Assembly: GCA_963556195.1 (NCBI GenBank)
Contig: CAUVYP010000252.1
Span: forward strand, 124,001 to 188,000
DNA: 64,000 nucleotides
Direction: 5' to 3'
Source of the DNA: Sepiola atlantica
Taxonomy: Eukaryota > Mollusca > Cephalopoda > Sepiida > Sepiolidae
Shown piece after piece: positions 1-11,070 of this stretch. A program made the position numbers and the translations under genes. How positions within the stretch are numbered: the stretch's first letter is position 1; every line of letters begins with the position of its first letter. The notes beneath the pieces were generated by a model that worked only from the letters and a program-made list of their open reading frames with translations, ran no database searches and had not been told where the DNA came from.

Positions 1-96
1 CACATTTTCTACTGAAGTACCAAGTTTCAGAAGTGCAGCTCTTGTACTGCCGGAGATATGTTGATAAAAACTGAATACGCAAAACATCAACAAAAT
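1..96. repeat. Partial satellite monomer at left edge (type N)
   Basis: The window opens at monomer offset 91. The first bases, cacattttct, mark an N-type monomer. It ends with the variant atatgttgataaaaactg (ttgata instead of tcgata). The ttgata change recurs near 987, at the junction before the next A-B-C run, so it belongs to the local 930-bp higher-order unit. The array evidently continues beyond the window. Confidence 0.95.
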
Positions 97-840
97 TTAG
101 CGCGTTTTAATGTTAATATCGCTTTTGTTTATAACTTCCACATTAATTCGAATTGTGCAACGAAACTTTGCAGACAGTCTCAAATAGGCCTTTTCTACTG
201 AAGTACCAAGTTTCAGAAGTGCAGCTCTTGTACTGCCGGAGATATGTCGATACAAACTGAATACGCAAAACATCAACAAAATTTAGCGCGTTTTAAAGTT
301 GATATCGCTTTTGTTTATAACTTCCACATTTATTCGAATTGTGCAACGAAACTTTGCAGACAGTCGCGGAGACACATGTTCTACTGAAGTACCAAGTTTC
401 AGAAGTGCAGCTCTTGTACTGCCGGAGATATGTCGATACAAACTGAATACGCAAAACATCAACAAAATTTAGCGCGTTTTAAAGTTGATATCGCTTTTGT
501 TTATAACTTCCACATTTATTCGAATTGTGCAACGAAACTTTGCAGACAGTCTCGAATAGGCCTCCTCTACTGAAGTACCAAGTTTCAGAAGTGCAGCTCT
601 TGTACTGCCGGAGATATGTCGATACAAACTGAATACGCAAAACATCAACAAAATTTAGCGCGTTTTAAAGTTGATATCGCTTTTGTTTATAACTTCCACA
701 TTTATTCGAATTGTGCAACGAAACTTTGCAGATAGTCTCGAATAGGCCTTTTCTACTGAAGTACAAAGATTCAGAAGTGCAGCTCTTGTACTGCCGGAGA
801 TATGTCGATACAAACTGAATACGCAAAACATCAACAAAAT

Positions 841-1026
841 TTAGCGCGTTTTAAAGTTGATATCGCTTTTGTTTATAACTTCCACATTTATTCGAATTGT
901 GCAACGAAACTTTGCAGACAGTCTCGAATAGGCCTTTTCTACTGAAGTACCAAGTTTCAGAAGTGCAGCTCTTGTACTGCCGGAGATATGTTGATACAAA
1001 CTGAATACGCAAAACATCAACAAAAT
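841..1026. repeat. Representative consensus monomer (type K)
   Basis: This copy is close to the array consensus and serves as the reference. Offset 1 is the first t of ttagcgcg. Landmarks are GATATC at 19-24, the palindrome attcgaat at 50-57, AGGCCT at 90-95, an imperfect inverted repeat at 106-138 and ccgg at 140-143. Composition by hand count is 70 G+C of 186, with 9 CpG. Offsets 21-40 and 118-186 are nearly invariant across the window, whereas 77-117 holds most subtype-defining variation, with smaller variable spots at 11-20 and 42-48. I see no convincing internal subrepeat, so 186 bp is the basic unit. Confidence 0.95.
946..978. repeat. Imperfect inverted repeat (dyad) in the monomer
   Basis: In the reference monomer the left arm agtaccaag (946-954) is complementary to the right arm cttgtact (971-978), except for one unpaired base in the left arm. 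The intervening loop is 16 bases. D-type monomers have agtacaaag, which keeps the stem and only changes the unpaired base. E-type monomers (agcaccaag) weaken it. The arms occur in most of the monomers. A role in hairpin or cruciform formation or protein binding is inference. Confidence 0.6.
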
Positions 1027-2142
1027 TTAGCGCGTTTTAATGTTAATATCGCTTTTGTTTATAACTTCCACATTTATTCGAATTGTGCAACGAAACTTTG
1101 CAGACAGTCTCAAATAGGCCTTTTCTACTGAAGTACCAAGTTTCAGAAGCGCAGCTCTTGTACTGCCGGAGATATGTCGATACAAACTGAATACGCAAAA
1201 CATCAACAAAATTTAGCGCGTTTTAAAGTTGATATCGCTTTTGTTTATAACTTCCACATTTATTCGAATTGTGCAACGAAACTTTGCAGACAGTCGCGGA
1301 GACACATGTTCTACTGAAGTACCAAGTTTCAGAAGTGCAGCTCTTGTACTGCCGGAGATATGTGGATACAAACTGAATACGCAAAACATCAACAAAATTT
1401 AGCGCGTTTTAAAGTTGATATCGCTTTTGTTTATAACTTCCACATTTATTCGAATTGTGCAACGAAACTTTGCAGACAGTCTCGAATAGGCCTCCTCTAC
1501 TGAAGTACCAAGTTTCAGAAGTGCAGCTCTTGTACTGCCGGAGATATGTCGATACAAACTGAATACGCAAAACATCAACAAAATTTAGCGCGTTTTAAAG
1601 TTGATATCGCTTTTGTTTATAACTTCCACATTTATTCGAATTGTGCAACGAAACTTTGCAGACGGTCTCGAATAAGCCTTCTCTACTGAAGTACCAAGTT
1701 TCAGAAGTGCAGCTCTTGTACTGCCGGAGATATGTCGATACAAACTGAATACGCAAAACATCAACAAAATTTAGCGCGTTTTAAAGTTGATATCGCTTTT
1801 GTTTATAACTTCCACATTTATTCGAATTGTGCAACGAAACTTTGCAGACAGTCTCGAATAGGCCTTTTCTACTGAAGCACCAAGTGTCAGAAGTGCAGCT
1901 CTTGTACTGCCGGAGATATGTCGATACAAACTGAATACGCAAAACATCAACAAAATTTAGCGCGTTTTAAAGTTGATATCGCTTTTGTTTATAACTTCCA
2001 CATTTATTCGAATTGTGCAACGAAACTTTGCAGACAGTCTCGAATAGGCCTTTTCTACTGAAGTACCAAGTTTCAGAAGTGCAGCTCTTGTACTGCCGGA
2101 GATATGTCGATACAAACTGAATACGCAAAACATCAACAAAAT

Positions 2143-5100
2143 TTAGCGCGTTTTAAAGTTGATATCGCTTTTGTTTATAACTTATACATTTATTCGAATT
2201 GTGCAACGAAACTTTGCAGATAGTCTCGAATAGGCCTTTTCTACTGAAGTACCAAGTTTCAGAAGTGCAGCTCTTGTACTGCCGGAGATATGTCGATACA
2301 AACTGAATACGCAAAACATCAACAAAATTTAGCGCGTTTTAAAGTTGATATCGCTTTTGTTTATAACTTCCACATTTATTCGAATTGTGCAACGAAACTT
2401 TGCAGACAGTGTCGAATAGGCCTCCTCTACTGAAGTACCACGTTTCAGAAGTGCAGCTCTTGTACTGCCGGAGATATGTCGATACAAACTGAATACGCAA
2501 ATCATCAACAAAATTTAGCACGTTTTAATGTTGATATCGCTTTTGTTTATAACTTCCACATTTATTCGAATTGTGCAACGAAACTTTGCAGACAGTCGCG
2601 GCGACACATGTTCTACTGAAGTACCAAGTTTCAGAAGTGCAGCTCTACTACTGCCGTAGATATGTCGATACAAACTGAATACGCAAAACATCAACAAAAT
2701 TTAGCGCGTTTTAAAGTTGATATCGCTTTTGTTACTAACTTCCACATGTATTCGAATTGTGCAACGAAACTTTGCAGACAGTCGCGGAGACACATTTTCT
2801 ACTGAAGTACCAAGTTTCAGAAGTGCAGCTCTTGTACTGCCGGAGATATGTCGATAAAAACTGAATACGCAAAACATCAACAAAATTTAGCGCGTTTTAA
2901 TGTTAATATCGCTTTTGTTTATAACTTCCACATTTATTCGAATTGTGCAACGAAACTTTGCAGACAGTCTCAAATAGGCCTTTTCTACTGAAGTACCAAG
3001 TTTCAGAAGTGCAGCTCTTGTACTGCCGGAGATATGTCGATACAAACTGAATACGCAAAACATCAACAAAATTTAGCGCGTTTTAAAGTTGATATCGCTT
3101 TTGTTTATAACTTCCACATTTATTCGAATTGTGCAACGAAACTTTGCAGATAGTCTCGAATAGGCCTTTTCTACTGAAGTACAAAGTTTTAGAAGTGCAG
3201 CTCTTGTACTGCCGGAGATATGTGGATACAAACTGAATACGCAAAACATCAACAAAATTTAGCGCGTTTTAAAGTTGATATCGCTTTTGTTTATAACTTC
3301 CACATTTATTCGAATTGTGCAACGAAACTTTGCAGACAGTCTCGAATAGGCCTCCTCTACTGAAGTACCAAGTTTCAGAAGTGCAGCTCTTGTACTGCCG
3401 GAGATATGTCGATACAAACTGAATACGCAAATCATCAACAAAATTTATCGCGTTTTAATGTTGATATCGCTTTTGTTTATAACTTCCACATTTATTCGAA
3501 TTGTGCAACGAAACTTTGCAGACAGTCTCAAATAGGCCTTGGCTACTGAAGTACCAAGTTTCAGAAGTGCAGCTCTTGTACTGCCGGAGATATGTCGATA
3601 CAAACTAAATACGCAAAACATCAACAAAATTTAGCGCGTTTTAAAGTTGATATCGCTTTTGTTTATAACTTCCACATTTATTCGAATTGTGCAACGAAAC
3701 TTTGCAGACAGTCTCAAATAGGAATTTTCTACTGAAGTACCAAGTTTCAGAAGTGCAGCTCTGGTACTGCCGGAGATATGTCGATACAAACTGAATACGC
3801 AAAACATCAACAAAATTTAGCGCGTTTTAAAGTTGATATCGCTTTTGTTTATAACTTCCACATTTGTTCGAATTGTGCAACGAAACTTTGCAGACAGACG
3901 CGGAGACACATTTTCTACTGAAGTACCAAGTTTCAGAAGTGCAGCTCTTGTACTGCCGGAGATATGTCGATAAAAACTGAATACGCAAAACATCAACAAA
4001 ATTTAGCGCGTTTTAATGTTAATATCGCTTTTGTTTATAACTTCTACATTTATTCGAATTGTGCAACGAAACTTTGCAGACAGTCTCGAATAGGCCTCCT
4101 CTACTGAAGTACCAAGTTTCAGAAGTGCAGCTCTTGTACTGCCGGAGATATGTCGATACAAACTGAATACGCAAAACATCAACAAAATTTAGCGCGTTTT
4201 AAAGTTGATATCGCTTTTGTTTATAACTTCCACATTTATTCGAATTGTGCAACGAAACTTTGCAGATAGTCTCGAATAGGCCTTTTCTACTGAAGTACAA
4301 AGTTTCAGAAGTGCAGCTCTTTTACTGCCGGAGATATGTCGATACAAACTGAATACGCAAAACATCAACAAAATTTAGCGCGTTTTAAAGTTGATATCGC
4401 TTTTGTTTATAACTTCCACATTTATTCGAATTGTGCAACGAAACTTTGCAGACGGTCTCGAATAAGCCTCCTCTACAGAAGTACCAAGTTTCAGAAGTGC
4501 AGCTCTTGTACTGCCGGAGATATGTCGATACAAACTGAATACGCAAAACATCAACAAAATTTAGCGCGTTTTAAAGTTGATATCGCTTTTGTTTATAACT
4601 TCCACATTTATTCGAATTGTGCAACGAAACTTTGCAGACAGTCTCGAATAGGCCTTTTCTACTGAAGCACCAAGTGTCAGAAGTGCAGCTCTTGTACTGC
4701 CGGAGATATGTCGATACAAACTGAATACGCAAAACATCAACAAAATTTAGCGCGTTTTAAAGTTGATATCGCTTTTGTTTATAACTTCCACATTTATTCG
4801 AATTGTGCAACGAAACTTTGCAGACAGTCTCGAATAGGCCTTTTCTACTGAAGTACCAAGTTTCAGAAGTGCAGCTCTTGTACTGCCGGAGATATGTCGA
4901 TACAAACTGAATACGCAAAACATCAACAAAATTTAGCGCGTTTTAAAGTTGATATCGCTTTTGTTTATAACTTCCCCATTTATTCGAATTGTGCAACGAA
5001 ACTTTGCAGACAGTCTCGAATAGGCTTTTTCTACTGAAGTACCAAGTTTCAGAAGTGCAGCTCTTGTACTGCCGGAGATATGTCGATACAAACTGAATAC

Positions 5101-5490
5101 GCAAAACATCAACAAAATTTAGCGCGTTTTAAAGTTGATATCGCTTTTGTTTATAACTTCCACATTTATTCGAATTGTGCAACGAAACTTTGCAGACAGT
5201 CTCGAATAGGCCTCCTCTACTGAAGTACCAAGTTTCAGAAGTGCAGCTCTTGTACTGCCGGAGATATGTCGATACAAACTGAATACGCAAAACATCAACA
5301 AAATTTAGCGCGTTTTAAAGTTGATATCGCTTTTGTTTATAACTTCCACATTTATTCGAATTGTGCAACGAAACTTTGCAGACAGTCTCGAATAGGCCTT
5401 TTCTACTGAAGTACCAAGTTTCAGAAGTGCAGCCGTTGTACTGCCGGAGATATGTCGATACAAACTGAATACGCAAAACATCAACAAAAT
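2143..5490. repeat. 18-monomer segmental block, copy 1
   Basis: These 18 monomers match 7723-11070 one for one at an offset of 5,580 bp (30 monomers). Shared rare variants include cagtgtcgaatagg near 2409, gccttggctactg near 3538, ctggtactgcc near 3762, cagacagacgcgg near 3893, cttttactgcc near 4318, aataagcctc near 4461, cttccccatt near 4975 and agccgttgta near 5431. Correspondence stops at both ends where the subtypes no longer agree. Private differences, such as tctacagaag near 4473, show divergence since duplication. Confidence 0.9.
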
Positions 5491-6978
5491 TTAGCGCGTT
5501 TTAAAGTTGATATCGCTTTTGTTTATAACTTCCACATTTATTCGAATTGTGCAACGAAACTTTGCAGACAGTCGCGGAGACACATGTTCTACTGAAGTAC
5601 CAAGTTTCAGAAGTGCAGCTCTTTTACTGCCGGAGATATGTCGATACAAACTGAATACGCAAAACATCAACAAAATTTAGCGCGTTTTAAAGTTGATATC
5701 GCTTTTGTTTATAACTTCCACATTTATTCGAATTGTGCAACGAAACTTTGCAGACAGTCTCGAATAGGCCTCCTCTACTGAAGTACCAAGTTTCAGAAGT
5801 GCAGCTCTTGTACTGCCGGAGATATGTCGATACAAACTGAATACGCAAAACATCAACAAAATTTAGCGCGTTTTAAAGTTGATATCGCTTTTGTTTATAA
5901 CTTCCACATTTATTCGAATTGTGCAACGAAACTTTGCAGATAGTCTCGAATAGGCCTTTTCTACTGAAGTACAAAGTTTCAGAAGTGCAGCTCTTGTACT
6001 GCCGGAGATATGTCGATACAAACTGAATACGCAAAACATCAACAAAATTTAGCGCGTTTTAAAGTTGATATCGCTTTTGTTTATAACTTCCACATTTATT
6101 CGAATTGTGCAACGAAACTTTGCAGACAGTCTCGAATAGGCCTTTTCTACTGAAGTACCAAGTTTCAGAAGTGCAGCTCTTGTACTGCCGGAGATATGTC
6201 GATACAAACTGAATACGCAAAACATCAACAAAATTTAGCGCGTTTTAATGTTAATATCGCTTTTGTTTATAACTTCCACATTTATTCGAATTGTGCAACG
6301 AAACTTTGCAGACAGTCTCAAATAGGCCTTTTCTACTTAAGTACCAAGTTTCAGAAGTGCAGCTCTTGTACTGCCGGATATATGTCGATACAAACTAAAT
6401 ACGCAAAACATCAACAAAATTTAGCGCGTTTTAAAGTTGATATCGCTTTTGTTTATAACTTCCACATTTATTCGAATTGTGCAACGAAACTTTGCCGACA
6501 GTCGCGGAGACACATGTTCTACTGAAGTACCAAGTTTCAGAAGTGCAGCTCTTGTACTGCCGGAGATATGTCGATACAAACTGAATACGCAAAACATCAA
6601 CAAAATTTAGCGCGTTTTAAAGTTGATATCGCTTTTGTTTATAACTTCCACATTTATTCGAATTGTGCAACGAAACTTTGCAGACAGTCTCGAATAGGCC
6701 TCCTCTACTGAAGTACCAAGTTTCAGAAGTGCAGCTCTTGTACTGCCGGAGATATGTCGATACAAACTGAATACGCAAAACATCAACAAAATTTAGCGCG
6801 TTTTAAAGTTGATATCGCTTTTGTTTATAACTTCCACATTTATTCGAATTGTGCAACGAAACTTTGCAGATAGTCTCGAATAGGCCTTTTCTACTGAAGT
6901 ACAAAGTTTCAGAAGTGTAGCTCTTGTACTGCCGGAGATATGTCGATACAAACTGAATACGCAAAACATCAACAAAAT
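5491..6978. repeat. 930-bp unit repeated (B-C-D-K-A, then B-C-D)
   Basis: Monomers starting at 5491, 5677 and 5863 are B, C and D types, followed by K (6049) and A (6235). Then B, C and D recur at 6421, 6607 and 6793, 930 bp later. This is the same cyclic order as at the left end of the window, so it is a further pair of the 5-monomer unit. The A monomer at 6235 has tacttaag in place of tactgaag, which removes a plus-strand TGA. Confidence 0.8.
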
Positions 6979-7908
6979 TTAGCGCGTTTTAAAGTTGATA
7001 TCGCTTTTGTTTATAACTTCCACATTTATTCGAATTGTGCAACACAACTTTGCAGACAGTGTCGAATAGGCCTCCTCTACTGAAGTACCACCTTTCAGAA
7101 GTGCAGCTCTTGTACTGCCGGAGATATGTCGATACAAACTGAATACGCAAATCATCAACAAAATTTAGCACGTTTTAATGTTGATATCGCTTTTGTTTAT
7201 AACTTCCACATTTATTCGAATTGTGCAACGAAACTTTGCAGACAGTCGCGGAGACACATGTTCTACTGAAGTACCAAGTTTCAGAAGTGCAGCTCTTGTA
7301 CTGCCGGAGATATGTCGATACAAACTGAATACGCAAAACATCAACAAAATTTAGCGCGTTTCAAAGTTGATATCGCTTTTGTTTATAACTTCCACATTTA
7401 TTCGAATTGTGCAACGAAACTTTGCAGACAGTCGCGGAGACACATTTTCTACTGAAGTACCAAGTTTCAGAAGTGCAGCTCTTGTACTGCCGGAGATATG
7501 TCGATAAAAACTGAATACGCAAAACATCAACAAAATTTAGCGCGTTTTAATGTTAATATCGCTTTTGTTTATAACTTCCACATTTATTCGAATTGTGCAA
7601 CGAAACTTTGCAGACAGTCTCAAATAGGCCTTTTCTACTGAAGTACCAAGTTTCAGAAGTGCAGCTCTTGTACTGCCGGAGATATGTCGATACAAACTGA
7701 ATACGCAAAACATCAACAAAATTTAGCGCGTTTTAAAGTTGATATCGCTTTTGTTTATAACTTCCACATTTATTCGAATTGTGCAACGAAACTTTGCAGA
7801 TAGTCTCGAATAGGCCTTTTCTACTGAAGTACAAAGTTTCAGAAGTGCAGCTCTTGTACTGCCGGAGATATGTCGATACAAACTGAATACGCAAAACATC
7901 AACAAAAT
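6979..7908. repeat. 5-monomer (930-bp) unit with cagtgtcg marker, copy 1
   Basis: The order is C-like (cagtgtcgaatagg), B, N, A, D. It matches 7909-8838 at an offset of 930 bp and 2329-3258 at 4,650 bp. Shared markers are cagtgtcg near 7057, the aatcatc end of the first monomer and ttagcacg at the start of the second. Private variants are accacctttcag near 7087 and aacacaac near 7041. Confidence 0.85.
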
Positions 7909-10900
7909 TTAGCGCGTTTTAAAGTTGATATCGCTTTTGTTTATAACTTCCACATTTATTCGAATTGTGCAACGAAACTTTGCAGACAGTGTCGAATAGG
8001 CCTCCTCTACTGAAGTACCACGTTTCAGAAGTGCAGCTCTTGTACTGCCGGAGATATGTCGATACAAACTGAATACGCAAATCATCAACAAAATTTAGCA
8101 CGTTTTAATGTTGATATCGCTTTTGTTTATAACTTCCACATTTATTCGAATTGTGCAACGAAACTTTGCAGACAGTCGCGGAGACACATGTTCTACTGAA
8201 GTACTAAGTTTCAGAAGTGCAGCTCTACTACTGCCGGAGATATGTCGATACAAACTGAATACGCAAAACATCAACAAAATTTAGCGCGTTTTAAAGTTGA
8301 TATCGCTTTTGTTTATAACTTCCACATGTATTCGAATTGTGCAACGAAACTTTGATGACAGTCGCGGAGACACATTTTCTACTGAAGTACCAAGTTTCAG
8401 AAGTGCAGCTCTTGTACTGCCGGAGATATTTCGATAAAAACTGAATACGCAAAACATCAACAAAATTTAGCGCGTTTTAATGTTAATATCGCTTTTGTTT
8501 ATAACTTCCACATTTATTCGAATTGTGCAACGAAACTTTGCAGACAGTCTCAAATAGGCCTTTTCTACTGAAGTACCAAGTTTCAGAAGTGCAGCTCTTG
8601 TACTGCCGGAGATATGTCGATACAAACTGAATACGCAAAACATCAACAAAATTTAGCGCGTTTTAAAGTTGATATCGCTTTTGTTTATAACTTCCACATT
8701 TATTCGAATTGTGCAACGAAACTTTGCAGATAGTCTCGAATAGGCCTTTTCTACTGAAGTACAAAGTTTCAGAAGTGCAGCTCTTGTACTGCCGGAGATA
8801 TGTGGATACAAACTGAATACGCAAAACATCAACAAAATTTAGCGCGTTTTAAAGTTGATATCGCTTTTGTTTATAACTTCCACATTTATTCGAATTGTGC
8901 AACGAAACTTTGCAGACAGTCTCGAATAGGCCTCCTCTACTGAAGTACCAAGTTTCAGAAGTGCAGCTCTTGTACTGCCGGAGATATGTCGATACAAACT
9001 GAATACGCAAATCATCAACAAAATTTATCGCGTTTTAATGTTGATATCGCTTTTGTTTATAACTTCCACATTTATTCGAATTGTGCAACGAAACTTTGCA
9101 GACAGTCTCAAATAGGCCTTGGCTACTGTAGTACCAAGTTTCAGAAGTGCAGCTCTTGTACTGCCGGAGATATGTCGATACAAACTAAATACGCAAAACA
9201 TCAACAAAATTTAGCGCGTTTTAAAGTTGATATCGCTTTTGTTTATAACTTCCACATTTATTCGAATTGTGCAACGAAACTTTGCAGACAGTCTCAAATA
9301 GGCATTTTCTACTGAAGTACCAAGTTTCAGAAGTGCAGCTCTGGTACTGCCGGAGATATGTCGATACAAACTGAATACGCAAAACATCAACAAAATTTAG
9401 CGCGTTATAAAGTTGATATCGCTTTTGTTTATAACTTCCACATTTATTCGAATTGTGCAACGAAACTTTGCAGACAGACGCGGAGACACATTTTCTACTG
9501 AAGTACCAAGTTTCAGAAGTGCAGCTCTTGTACTGCCGGAGATATGTCGATAAAAACTGAATACGCAAAACATCAACAAAATTTAGCGCGTTTTAATGTT
9601 AATATCGCTTTTGTTTATAACTTCCACATTTATTCGAATTGTGCAACGAAACTTTGCAGACAGTCTCAAATAGGCCTCCTCTACTGAAGTACCAAGTTTC
9701 AGAAGTGCAGCTCTTGTACTGCCGGAGATATGTCGATACAAACTGAATACGCAAAACATCAACAAAATTTAGCGCGTTTTAAAGTTGATATCGCTTTTGT
9801 TTATAACTTCCACATTTATTCGAATTGTGCAACGAAACTTTGCAGATAGTCTCGAATAGGCCTTTTCTACTGAAGTACAAAGTTTCAGAAGTGCAGCTCT
9901 TTTACTGCCGGAGATATGTCGATACAAACTGAATACGCAAAACATCAACAAAATTTAGCGCGTTTTAAAGTTGATATCGCTTTTGTTTATAACTTCCACA
10001 TTTATTCGAATTGTGCAACGAAACTTTGCAGACGGTCTCGAATAAGCCTCCTCTACTGAAGTACCAAGATTCAGAAGTGCAGCTCTTGTACTGCCGGAGA
10101 TATGTCGATACAAACTGAATACGCAAAACATCAACAAAATTTAGCGCGTTTTAAAGTTGATATCGCTTTTGTTTATAACTTCCACATTTATTCGAATTGT
10201 GCAACGAAACTTTGCAGACAGTCTCGAATAGGCCTTTTCTACTGAAGCACCAAGTGTCAGAAGTGCAGCTCTTGTACTGCCGGAGATATGTCGATACAAA
10301 CTGAATACGCAAAACATCAACAAAATTTAGCGCGTTTTAAAGTTGATATCGCTTTTGTTTATAACTTCCACATTTATTCGAATTGTGCAACGAAACTTTG
10401 CAGACAGTCTCGAATAGGCCTTTTCTACTGAAGTACCAAGTTTCAGAAGTGCAGCTGTTGTACTGCCGGAGATATGTCGATACAAACTGAATACGCAAAA
10501 CATCAACAAAATTTAGCGCGTTTTAAAGTTGATATCGCTTTTGTTTATAACTTCCCCATTTATTCGAATTGTGCAACGAAACTTTGCAGACAGTCTCGAA
10601 TAGGCTTTTTCTACTGAAGTACCAAGTTTCAGAAGTGCAGCTCTTGTACTGCCGGAGATATGTCGATACAAACTGAATACGCAAAACATCAACAAAATTT
10701 AGCGCGTTTTAAAGTTGATATCGCTTTTGTTTATAACTTCCACATTTATTCGAATTGTGCAACGAAACTTTGCAGACAGTCTCGAATAGGCCTCCTCTAC
10801 TGAAGTACCAAGTTTCAGAAGTGCAGCTCTTGTACTGCCGGAGATATGTCGATACAAACTGAATACGCAAAACATCAACAAAATTTAGCGCGTCTTAAAG

Positions 10901-11070
10901 TTGATATCGCTTTTGTTTATAACTTCCACATTTATTCGAATTGTGCAACGAAACTTTGCAGACAGTCTCGAATAGGCCTTTTCTACTGAAGTACCAAGTT
11001 TCAGAAGTGCAGCCGTTGTACTGCCGGAGATATGTCGATACAAACTGAATACGCAAAACATCAACAAAAT
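7723..11070. repeat. 18-monomer segmental block, copy 2
   Basis: This is the partner of 2143-5490 at 5,580 bp. Rare variants recur at the expected positions: ggctactg near 9121, ctggtactgcc near 9341, cagacagacgcgg near 9473, cttttactgcc near 9898, aataagcctc near 10041, cttccccatt near 10555 and agccgttgta near 11011. Small private changes, such as gcgcgttataaag near 9405 and gtaccaagattc near 10065, separate the copies. The next monomer (11071, F-type) does not match 5491 (B-type), which sets the right boundary. Confidence 0.9.
7909..8838. repeat. 5-monomer (930-bp) unit with cagtgtcg marker, copy 2
   Basis: This is the tandem partner of 6979-7908. It shares accacgtttcag near 8017 and gctctactactg near 8223 with the more distant copy at 2329-3258, so that copy is its closer relative. 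The unit therefore belongs to both the local 930-bp periodicity and the larger block at 7723-11070. Private changes include tttgatgacag near 8351. Confidence 0.85.

Larger units (their letters stand above)
97..1956. repeat. Two copies of a 5-monomer (930-bp) higher-order unit
   Basis: The subtype order is A-B-C-D-K (97-1026), then A-B-C-K-E (1027-1956). Monomers starting at 97, 283 and 469 match those at 1027, 1213 and 1399 in type and in flanking variants such as taatgttaat in the A copies. The last two positions have diverged or been replaced: 1585 carries gacggtctcg and 1771 is E-type. This is the clearest early example of the A-B-C-D-K order that recurs elsewhere. Confidence 0.75.
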
